A stretch of DNA of 22,095 bases, from assembly GCA_964534845.1 (NCBI GenBank), contig CAZHPV010000042.1:1-22095 (forward strand). Reading direction: 5' to 3'. This document shows, piece after piece, positions 7,300 through 13,285 of the stretch. The DNA comes from CALCKU01 sp964534845 (GTDB taxonomy: Bacteria > Pseudomonadota > Alphaproteobacteria > Caulobacterales > Maricaulaceae). The first letter of the stretch is position 1. Each line of letters opens with the position of its first letter. The notes below the pieces were generated by a model that was not told where the DNA came from, did no database searches, and saw only the letters and a list, made by a program, of their open reading frames with translations. Made by a program: the position numbers and the translations under genes.

Positions 7300-8079
7300 T
7301 TATGGGCTAGCTGGAGCATCATCGTCGTCATCGTCATCCGCGACGATTGCGATGATAGCGCCTGCACCGATGGCCGCACCAATGATTGGTACAACACCGC
7401 CAAATCCGCCAAATCCGCCGCCAGAAGGCGCTGCGATCGGTGGTGGTGGTGGTGTAGGAGCCGGAGCCGGAGCCGGAGCCGGTGTCGGAGCCGGAGACGG
7501 CGTGTAAGATGGTGCCGGTTGATAAGTTGTAGTCGGCGCGACATATGTTTCTTGCTGAACATATGTTTCGACCGGAGATGGCTCAACAGTTTGTGTCACT
7601 GTCTCATATACTGGCTGCTCATAGGTTTCAACGACAGTCTGTTGCTGATAAACAACGGCATCTATCTGAGTTCTAATTTCACAACGACGGTTCAAAGCCT
7701 CTTTAACACCATCTGCAGTTGGAACGAATAATTCTGTTTCGCCGCGTCCAGAAGATGTGATTTGCGAACCACTTATACCAAAACCGATAAGTTCATTACG
7801 AACGTGAGCAGCGCGTCTCTCGGACAAGCCTTGGTTGTAAACGGCTGACCCTGTCGTGTCTGTGTGACACACAACGTCGATGTTGCGTAGCGAACAGGAA
7901 TTCGCCCGATTGACGATATTTTGAAGTTTGGCCTGGGTTTCAGCTGTCTGAGGCGCATCAAAATTGAAGTATATGATGTCTGAAATGTACTCATTGTCGC
8001 ACAATCCAGTTTGAGCGAATGACGGGCTTGCAGTGAATGCAAGGCTAGCAGCCGCGATTAATAACGCTTTGGTTTTCAT
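7300..8079 (-). CDS. OmpA-domain envelope protein with Pro-rich linker and C-terminal glycine-zipper/poly-Asp tail
   Basis: A 259-residue secreted protein. A signal peptide (1-22, cut after SFA) is followed directly by an OmpA-like peptidoglycan-binding domain (about 30-138): IIYFNFDA, VVCHTDTTG, YNQGLSERRAAHVRNEL, SSGRGETE and NRRCEI. Then come a Tyr/Val/Gln/Glu-rich stretch with repeated ETYVQ/ETVTQ-like units (142-182), a Pro-Ala linker (188-217), a glycine-rich segment (219-228), a hydrophobic glycine-zipper-like segment (229-247) and seven aspartates (248-254). Four cysteines (27, 62, 71, 133) could form disulfides. No beta-barrel precedes the OmpA domain. It probably ties the outer envelope to the wall. 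GGAGAT lies a few bases before the ATG, and a strong terminator follows; it appears monocistronic. Confidence 0.85.
   Translation of the reverse strand: MKTKALLIAAASLAFTASPSFAQTGLCDNEYISDIIYFNFDAPQTAETQAKLQNIVNRANSCSLRNIDVVCHTDTTGSAVYNQGLSERRAAHVRNELIGFGISGSQITSSGRGETELFVPTADGVKEALNRRCEIRTQIDAVVYQQQTVVETYEQPVYETVTQTVEPSPVETYVQQETYVAPTTTYQPAPSYTPSPAPTPAPAPAPAPTPPPPPIAAPSGGGFGGFGGVVPIIGAAIGAGAIIAIVADDDDDDDAPASP
7457..7498 (-). repeat. GGAGCC hexanucleotide repeat inside the OmpA-domain gene
   Basis: Four perfect tandem GGAGCC units (7457-7480) followed by the variants GGTGTC, GGAGCC and GGAGAC. On the coding (minus) strand they specify Pro-Ala or Pro-Thr/Ser pairs of the linker. The unit is six bases, so changes in copy number keep the reading frame. 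Confidence 0.8.
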
Positions 8080-8348
8080 TTTAATCTCCAGTTAGAGGCC
8101 AAAAGCCCACTTTTTGTCCAATATTGACGTCTCTTACTCCAAATAACGAGTAAAAGTAAACAGTAAAACTGCTAAAAAGTGAATAAAATCAGGATAAATT
8201 CAAAAAACTATCTAATCCTAAACCTCTGATATGACTCACTTCCCTCTCTACTCTCGTCCAGAGGCTGAACAATAACTGAATATTATCACAAAAGTAAAGC
8301 TTTACGACAGTTTTACTTCCTTTTCTCACGCTAATGTTGTATAAATGT

Positions 8349-8678
8349 CGCGCTGGTTATCCAGCTATGACGATAAACGCGCATGTAATAAGCGGACTGG
8401 ACCCGGGGGCGGTACCCGGCGGCTCCACCATAAGCACAAAGCTTTCAAATCCTTTGTGTTTATATTGGGGCCGAAATAGGATCGACAGACGTGTAAAGAT
8501 GTTAGCTTTCGTCCGGATGGGTATCGTTAAATGCCCGATTACAGTAATTGCAAATGACAATTCTACTGAAGAATTTGCCCTCGCTGCTTAGCAGTGCGGA
8601 ATGATTCGCTTTTAACTCCTAACCCTTCAGACGGTTAGGCGGGCTTCGCAGGGTAGCTGGCAACAGAAACCCTGTACT
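8349..8678 (+). ncRNA. ssrA: Circularly permuted two-piece tmRNA (ssrA)
   Basis: tmRNA rescues stalled ribosomes and adds a degradation tag. The gene is permuted as in alphaproteobacteria: the acceptor piece comes first (about 8349-8430, ending CTCCACCA), then a short spacer (8431-8465), then the coding piece (from 8466/8467, GGGGCCG). The two pieces pair: GGGGCCG at 8467 with CGGCTCC at 8420-8426 makes a seven-pair acceptor stem containing the G3-U70 wobble that alanyl-tRNA synthetase reads. ACGTGT (8489-8494) pairs with GCATGT (8381-8386) as helix P2. The T-stem is CCGGG/CCCGG (8403-8419). Stems follow the tag at 8618-8639 and 8649-8674. Outer ends are approximate; TATAAA at 8340-8345 could be the -10 box. 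It converges on the P450 gene. Confidence 0.93.
8550..8591 (+). other. tmRNA proteolysis-tag reading frame (ANDNSTEEFALAA, stop)
   Basis: From the resume codon GCA at 8550 the sequence reads Ala-Asn-Asp-Asn-Ser-Thr-Glu-Glu-Phe-Ala-Leu-Ala-Ala, then TAG at 8589. With the alanine carried by the tmRNA the tag is AANDNSTEEFALAA. It keeps the AANDN start and the EEFAxAA end of the Caulobacter tag (AANDNFAEEFAVAA, established knowledge) but has Ser-Thr in place of Phe-Ala and Leu for Val before the final Ala-Ala. Confidence 0.93.
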
Positions 8679-8731
8679 TCTATTTATGTTTTAACAGATC
8701 ACTACGGTAATATCATAGCTGAAAAAGGGAC

Positions 8732-10117
8732 TTAAACGCGTTCCAGTCTGGCATTAATACCGCCTTCAGGCCGAAGTGTCACTGTCATGAGTGGACGTGG
8801 ATAACAGCTCTTCGGTATCTGGATATCGTAATCCCGCACAAGGGTCGCCAAAACGATCACCGCCTCCATCAAGGCAAAACTGGCGCCAACGCAAATGCGC
8901 GGCCCTGCGCCAAATGGCATAAAGGGCGCTGATTTGCTGCGCAATTCGGGGGCGTCCATAAATCTGTCCGGATCAAACGCTAGAGGATTAGGCCAATATG
9001 TCTCGCGCCGGTGCATGACATATGAACATAATAGAAGGATATCGCCCTTCTTGATCTCCCGTCCCAAAATTTCACAATCGCTCTGGCATTCACGGTTCAA
9101 AATAGGCGCGGGCGGAAACAAACGCATTGTCTCGTCGATAACAGCACGGGTAAACACAAGCGACTTGATGTTGTCATAGGAAATATCCCCCTCGCCGCAT
9201 ATCTCCAAAACTTCTTGGCGCACTCTTTGCGCCGTTGGCGGGTGCGACCCCACTAAATATAGCGCCCATGTTAATGTAAGGGCGGTCGTCTCGTGCCCGG
9301 CAATAAAAAAACCTATAAGATTATCCCGGCGCTCCGAATGGCTTAGCTTGCGACCGGTTTTCGGATCAATTGCCGTAGTTAAAAGCCCGACTAAATCATC
9401 GCGGGCCAAATCACTCAAATTTTCGCCCTCCCTTCGCTTTAATAAATCCTCCGCTGCGGCTTTCAAAGAGCGTAAAGCCGCGCGCCCTACCGGGCCAATG
9501 GGTCTTGGGATGTTACGAGGCAAGGGCAGCATGTCGTCAGGCCGTAAGGTTCCAGCAGATGTCACGACACGGCGCGTTGCTTTTTTCAGGCGTTCTCGGT
9601 CCAGCCCCTTTGGATCACCCAAAAGGCATTTGGCGAGAACATCAAATGTCACATCTGCCATTGCCGCATTCAGCTCGACATCAGGTTTTAAATCCAGCTT
9701 GCGTTTGAAGTTTTGCAAAACTGCGTTAATAGACGGTGCGAGATCCAACATATGGCGTTGCGCGAAAATAGGCGCAACGGCCCGTCTCTGGCGGCGCCAT
9801 TGATCCCCATGAACAGATAAAAGGCCTTCCTTGGTTGCCGGCCCTAGAATACGGGCATCAATGGGCGCTTTGGAAAATTTATCAAAATGGGTGTTGAGAA
9901 TCGATTGCATGCCGTCCGGTCCTGTTATGACATGCATTCTGATCCCCATAACCTTTATTGATGCAATGGACTGCCTATAGGAAAGGGGTCCAAACCCTTC
10001 GATCGGATTGCGCATAAGTTTCCAAATGACATAGGGTAATCGCTCGGTCCCGCTTAAAGGTTTAGCATGGGGTGGATAAAACAGCTTATTAGGCCGATGT
10101 GTTGCCGCGTCGCTCAT
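8732..10117 (-). CDS. Cytochrome P450
   Basis: A 461-residue soluble heme monooxygenase; no N-terminal membrane anchor is visible. Diagnostic motifs: C-helix WRRQRR (107-112, heme propionate contact), I-helix oxygen-activation motif FIAGHETTALT (271-281), K-helix ExxR as ETMR (Glu329, Arg332), the FDPDRF segment (381-386) and the heme loop FGAGPRICVG (402-411) with Cys409 as the iron ligand. All key residues are present. The substrate is unknown; bacterial P450s of this kind act on alkanes, fatty acids or terpenoids. No ferredoxin or reductase gene is adjacent, so electrons must come from elsewhere. ATG 10117 has GGA five bases upstream. The gene diverges from sspB, and the shared upstream region carries two direct repeats (10161-10202). 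Confidence 0.95.
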   Translation of the reverse strand: MSDAATHRPNKLFYPPHAKPLSGTERLPYVIWKLMRNPIEGFGPLSYRQSIASIKVMGIRMHVITGPDGMQSILNTHFDKFSKAPIDARILGPATKEGLLSVHGDQWRRQRRAVAPIFAQRHMLDLAPSINAVLQNFKRKLDLKPDVELNAAMADVTFDVLAKCLLGDPKGLDRERLKKATRRVVTSAGTLRPDDMLPLPRNIPRPIGPVGRAALRSLKAAAEDLLKRREGENLSDLARDDLVGLLTTAIDPKTGRKLSHSERRDNLIGFFIAGHETTALTLTWALYLVGSHPPTAQRVRQEVLEICGEGDISYDNIKSLVFTRAVIDETMRLFPPAPILNRECQSDCEILGREIKKGDILLLCSYVMHRRETYWPNPLAFDPDRFMDAPELRSKSAPFMPFGAGPRICVGASFALMEAVIVLATLVRDYDIQIPKSCYPRPLMTVTLRPEGGINARLERV

Positions 10118-10160
10118 CTATTCCAATCTAAAACAAAAACAGCCTGTGGGTAATACACAA

Positions 10161-10202
10161 TTTACGAAAAATGGACTTGATTTACATAAAAATGGACTTG
10201 GA
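10161..10202. repeat. Two direct repeats (ATGGACTTG, 21-bp period) in the P450/sspB divergent region
   Basis: Two near-identical units lie head to tail: TTTACGAAAAATGGACTTGA (10161-10180) and TTTACATAAAAATGGACTTG (10181-10200). The shared ATGGACTTG cores start at 10171 and 10192, two helical turns apart. They lie 44 to 90 bases upstream of the P450 start and 70 to 110 upstream of the sspB start. That is a plausible place for a regulator to bind the same face of the DNA. The regulator is unknown. Confidence 0.6.
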
Positions 10203-10272
10203 TTTAAGGCCTGACGAAAAATACATAGAATAGAGTATTGACGCGGCTTGAGAGTAATTTAGGGTGTTGGCC

Positions 10273-10824
10273 ATGAGCCAGGATTTAATGAATTACGAAA
10301 AAATGACGCAGCTCGCCTTACGGGGCGTTGTCAGAGATGCCATCCGGCGTGTCATACGTGAAGACGGCTTACCAGGGGCGCACCATTTTTACATCACGTT
10401 TTTAACGCGTTATCCTGATGTTGAAATTGACGAAAATCTCGCCAAGAAATATCCTGAAGAAATCACCATTGTACTCGAGCATCAATATTGGGACCTTGTC
10501 GCAAATACTGATCACTTTGAGGTCACGTTAAAATTTGGCGGCGTACCGAAATATTTAAAAGTACCCTATACAGCCATATCGCGTTTTCATGATCCCAGTG
10601 TCGGATTTGTCCTACAGTTTGATCTCCCGCAGGAAATGGAGCCCGCGGCTCCCGCATTGGCTCAACTAAACCCGAGCCCGGAGAACGACAAAGCGAAACC
10701 CGCAAAAAAAGCGAAAAAGCCGACAAAGAAAACGACCAAGACGAAAAGCAAAACAGCAAGCGAGGAAAAAGAAGTTAAGACCGAAGAAAAGGTCGTGAGC
10801 CTTGATGCCTTTCGAAAGAAATAA
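10273..10824 (+). CDS. sspB: SspB (alpha type), ClpXP adaptor for ssrA-tagged proteins
   Basis: Delivers ssrA-tagged and some other substrates to the ClpXP protease in the cytoplasm. The 183-residue product has the alpha-type fold signature: MTQLALRGVVRDAIRRV (11-27), GLPGAHHFYITF (32-43), YPEEITIVLEHQYWDL (60-75), FEVTLKFGGVPKYLKVPYTAI (82-102) and DPSVGFVLQF (107-116). A flexible Lys/Thr/Glu-rich linker (120-172) follows, then the ClpX-docking tail VVSLDAFRKK (174-183). ATG 10273 is chosen because AGGGTG lies six bases upstream and the N-terminus MSQDLMNYEKM matches relatives; an in-frame GTG at 10264 would add three residues. ssrA, whose tag this protein recognises, is about 1.6 kb away beyond the P450 gene. 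Confidence 0.93.
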   Translation: MSQDLMNYEKMTQLALRGVVRDAIRRVIREDGLPGAHHFYITFLTRYPDVEIDENLAKKYPEEITIVLEHQYWDLVANTDHFEVTLKFGGVPKYLKVPYTAISRFHDPSVGFVLQFDLPQEMEPAAPALAQLNPSPENDKAKPAKKAKKPTKKTTKTKSKTASEEKEVKTEEKVVSLDAFRKK

Positions 10825-10879
10825 TGGCGCAAGCCATCCTTTAGAAATTCATCGCTCATTTTCGCTGCACGACTGAATG

Positions 10880-10918
10880 TTAAAGAGTAATTATACCGAA
10901 TATTTAAAGAGTAATTAT
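10880..10918 (+). repeat. Duplicated 15-base leader TTAAAGAGTAATTAT before fumC
   Basis: TTAAAGAGTAATTAT occurs at 10880-10894 and again at 10904-10918, a 24-base period, immediately before the fumC ATG at 10920. The second copy supplies the likely Shine-Dalgarno (AGAG, eight bases before the start). The first looks like a duplicated ribosome-binding segment with no start codon. Confidence 0.65.
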
Positions 10919-10919
10919 T

Positions 10920-12311
10920 ATGACTAAAATGCGCACCGAAACCGATAGCTTTGGCCCTCTTAAAGTCCCTGCTAATAAATATTACGGCGCCCAGACCGCC
11001 AGAAGTCTGATTAATTTTCCTATCGGCTCGGAAACCATGCCCCCTGCCCTTATTCGCGCTCTTGGCATTGTGAAACGCTCTGCTGCTTTGGCCAATAAGC
11101 AACTTAAAAATCTGGATACCCGCCGGGCGAATGCTATTGCCAAGGCTGCCAAAGACGTGGCCGAAGGCAAGCTAGACGATAATTTTCCGCTTTCGGTCTG
11201 GCAGACAGGCTCGGGCACACAATCCAATATGAACGCAAATGAGGTCATTGCAAACCGCGCTATAGAAATTTTAGGCGGCAAAATTGGTTCGAAAGACCCC
11301 GTCCACCCCAATGATCATGTTAATCGTTCGCAAAGCTCAAATGATACATTTCCGACAGCCATGCATATTTCTGCAGCCGAAGAAATCTATCACTCTCTCA
11401 TTCCGGCTTTGGAGCATCTCCACAGTGCATTAGATAAAAAATCCAAGGCGTTTAAATCCATCATTAAAATCGGCCGTACCCATACACAGGATGCAACACC
11501 GATAACGCTGGGTCAGGAATTTTCGGGTTACGCAACCCAAATTGCCAAAGGCATTAACCGCATTAAAAATGGCCAAAAGGAGCTCTATGCGCTTGCTCAG
11601 GGCGGGACGGCCGTTGGAACAGGTTTAAATAGCAAGCCCGGATTTGCAGGCGCCTTTGCCGCCGAAGTGGCAAAATACACCAAGCTTCCCTTTCGGTCTG
11701 CCGCAAATAAGTTCGAAGCCCTTGCCGCGCATGATGCCTATGTCTCCGCGCACGGCGCTATCAATACAGTCGCCGTAAGTCTGTTTAAGATCGCAAATGA
11801 TATTCGCTTTTTAGGGTCCGGCCCCCGCTCTGGTCTGGGTGAAATTTCTCTACCGGCCAATGAACCGGGCTCCTCCATCATGCCCGGCAAAGTTAACCCC
11901 ACACAATGCGAAGCGATTACAATGGTCTGCACGCAAGTTATGGGCAATCACACGACAATGAGCATGGCTGGTTCACAAGGCCATTTCGAGCTCAATGTCT
12001 ATAAACCCGTTATGGCCTATAATATGCTCCAATCCATCAAAATCATGTCAGATAGCGTGATGGCGTTTACGGATAAATGTGTTGTGGGGATTACAGCCAA
12101 TGAAGACAGGATTGCGGACCTGCTTTCCCGTTCCCTTATGCTGGTTACTGCGCTGGCCCCTACTATCGGGTATGACAATGCCACAAAGGTCGCCAAAACA
12201 GCCCACGCAAACGGAACAACACTGCGCGAGGAAGCCGTAAAGCTCGGCTTTGTCTCTGCCGCCGAATTTGATAAAGTCGTAAGGCCAGAGCTTATGATTA
12301 AGCCGCGTTAG
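10920..12311 (+). CDS. fumC: Fumarate hydratase, class II
   Basis: Iron-independent fumarase interconverting fumarate and malate in the TCA cycle; acts as a cytoplasmic homotetramer. The 463 residues are normal length. Visible motifs: KYYGAQTARS (20-29), WQTGSGTQSNMNANEV (94-109), NDHVNRSQSSNDTFPTAMHI (131-150), KIGRTHTQDATP with catalytic His188, FEALAAHDA (265-273) and the superfamily signature GSSIMPGKVNP (317-327) containing the catalytic serine loop (Ser318). The C-terminal domain is complete. It is first in a plus-strand unit with the DUF4169 gene (13 bases on) and the ribbon-helix-helix gene, an arrangement seen in many alphaproteobacteria (established knowledge). The duplicated leader upstream is described separately. 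Confidence 0.97.
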   Translation: MTKMRTETDSFGPLKVPANKYYGAQTARSLINFPIGSETMPPALIRALGIVKRSAALANKQLKNLDTRRANAIAKAAKDVAEGKLDDNFPLSVWQTGSGTQSNMNANEVIANRAIEILGGKIGSKDPVHPNDHVNRSQSSNDTFPTAMHISAAEEIYHSLIPALEHLHSALDKKSKAFKSIIKIGRTHTQDATPITLGQEFSGYATQIAKGINRIKNGQKELYALAQGGTAVGTGLNSKPGFAGAFAAEVAKYTKLPFRSAANKFEALAAHDAYVSAHGAINTVAVSLFKIANDIRFLGSGPRSGLGEISLPANEPGSSIMPGKVNPTQCEAITMVCTQVMGNHTTMSMAGSQGHFELNVYKPVMAYNMLQSIKIMSDSVMAFTDKCVVGITANEDRIADLLSRSLMLVTALAPTIGYDNATKVAKTAHANGTTLREEAVKLGFVSAAEFDKVVRPELMIKPR

Positions 12312-12324
12312 CCAGCAAGTCGCT

Positions 12325-12540
12325 ATGGCCGAACCCTCCAACATTATAAAATTCGGCAAAGCCAAAAAAGCTATCGCACGCGCCAAGAAAGAGGCGCAAG
12401 CCCAAGAAAACAGGGTCAAATTTGGACGTACAAAAGCCCAAAAAATTGCCGACGACTCTCAAAAGACAAAAGCACGCAAGACCGTCGACGCCCATAGAAT
12501 AAAGGATGCTGAGTCCTCTGCTAGCCCGAATAAGGATTAG
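12325..12540 (+). CDS. DUF4169 family small protein
   Basis: A 71-residue, highly basic, helix-prone cytoplasmic protein. It shows the family pattern IIKFGKAKKAIARAKKEAQAQENRVKFGRTKAQK followed by a short HRI element near the end. No enzymatic motif, no membrane segment. Function unknown. It lies 13 bases after fumC and 10 before the ribbon-helix-helix gene, so the three are probably one transcript. The Lys/Ala/Arg-rich composition would allow nucleic-acid binding, but that is speculation. Confidence 0.82.
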   Translation: MAEPSNIIKFGKAKKAIARAKKEAQAQENRVKFGRTKAQKIADDSQKTKARKTVDAHRIKDAESSASPNKD

Positions 12541-12550
12541 CTGGCGTAAT

Positions 12551-12790
12551 ATGGAAAAACGCTCAATTTCCTTACATGGACACCGCACCTCAATCGCCCT
12601 TGAGACAGAGTTCTGGGCCGTGATCGACGGTAACCTGGCTGACAAAGACGTCTCTTTTGCCAGCTTTATCGCCGCTTTGGATGATCGCAGAATTGCAGAG
12701 AAATCCAGAAAAAACCTTGCTTCATATTTGCGCGTCTGGGCCTTAGGCACCGTACAAAATTCAAATGCGCCGCAATCTGGATCAGGTTAG
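12551..12790 (+). CDS. Ribbon-helix-helix domain protein
   Basis: A 79-residue protein with a compact ribbon-helix-helix fold. KRSISLHGHRTSIALETEFW supplies the strand (RSISLHGHRTSIAL) and first helix, and DVSFASFIAALDDRR then SRKNLASYLRVWALGTV supplies the second helix and tail. This matches the small RHH family commonly found next to DUF4169 and fumC in alphaproteobacteria. It may bind DNA and act as a local repressor; the target is unknown. ATG 12551 is preferred because MEKRSISLHGHRTS fits the family; an in-frame GTG at 12506 would overlap the previous gene by 35 bases. It ends 38 bases from a convergent gene. Confidence 0.82.
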   Translation: MEKRSISLHGHRTSIALETEFWAVIDGNLADKDVSFASFIAALDDRRIAEKSRKNLASYLRVWALGTVQNSNAPQSGSG

Positions 12791-12828
12791 ATGAAGCGGG
12801 CTATTATTTTGAAGTGATTTTCGGGTTT

Positions 12829-13146
12829 TCAGACTGTCGGGTCTTCCGGCGGCGTGCACAGAGAGCCTAAAATAGCTTCATCCTCTGCCGCGGAAAAGTA
12901 ATCATCCAAATCCTGCGCTGACGAGGGCGTCTCAATCTTTTCGGATTTGCTATTTTCCGATTCAGATTTTGCGCTATCTTTGTCATCTCCGCTTCTGGCG
13001 GGCTTGTCCGTTAAACTCTGAGGCTCTGAAACCTCCGATTTGTCCGCCTCAGAAGGAGACAAGGTTGAACCTTGTGACACAGTCTGCGCCTGCGCAGTAA
13101 GGAAAAACCCCAAGCATAACGGTAATGTAAGAAAGACGCGAAGCAT
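12829..13146 (-). CDS. Small secreted Ser/Glu/Lys/Asp-rich protein, function unknown
   Basis: A 105-residue product with a clear signal peptide (MLRVFLTLPLCLGFFLTAQA, cut after residue 20). A low-complexity acidic segment follows (25-78, rich in Ser, Glu, Asp and Lys), then a short C-terminal element, DLDDYFSAAEDEAILGSLCTPPEDPTV, with one cysteine. No recognisable domain. The segment after the signal peptide is probably disordered and periplasmic. It converges on the RHH gene and diverges from uvrD with 139 bases between starts. The Shine-Dalgarno is weak (AGG about ten bases upstream). I do not recognise a family; the signal peptide supports it being real. Confidence 0.6.
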   Translation of the reverse strand: MLRVFLTLPLCLGFFLTAQAQTVSQGSTLSPSEADKSEVSEPQSLTDKPARSGDDKDSAKSESENSKSEKIETPSSAQDLDDYFSAAEDEAILGSLCTPPEDPTV

Positions 13147-13285
13147 GGATTAACGCCTAGCATAACCAAGCACTTTTCGCAAATTTCAAACACATCAATC
13201 CCTTCAAGTCCATTGTCCTTATTATTGCCAATGCCAAGCAAATCACCCTATAGCCAAAACGCTATGTTTCACATATGTTCCGACC

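Noticed and set aside
7287..7586. Minus-strand frame with Arg-Leu/His repeats
   Set aside because: It is another frame of the GGAGCC and GGTGGT repeats within the OmpA-domain gene; the composition comes from the repeat.
8160..8320. Shared AGTAAAACTG (8162) and its reverse complement near 8308 in the OmpA/ssrA intergenic region
   Set aside because: Ten-base match in AT-rich sequence with no other pairing support; could be chance.
8334..8591. Plus-strand open frame of 85 codons
   Set aside because: It lies over the tmRNA gene. Its last 13 codons before the stop are the ssrA tag, which is read after trans-translation and not from an upstream start.
10881..10918. CRISPR-like or mobile-element repeat
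   Set aside because: Only two copies with a nine-base spacer; better explained as a local leader duplication.
10662..11102. Minus-strand frame across the sspB end and fumC start
   Set aside because: It is antisense to the Lys-rich SspB linker and to fumC, with a Phe/Val/Leu-rich composition mirroring the lysine codons; no start signal.
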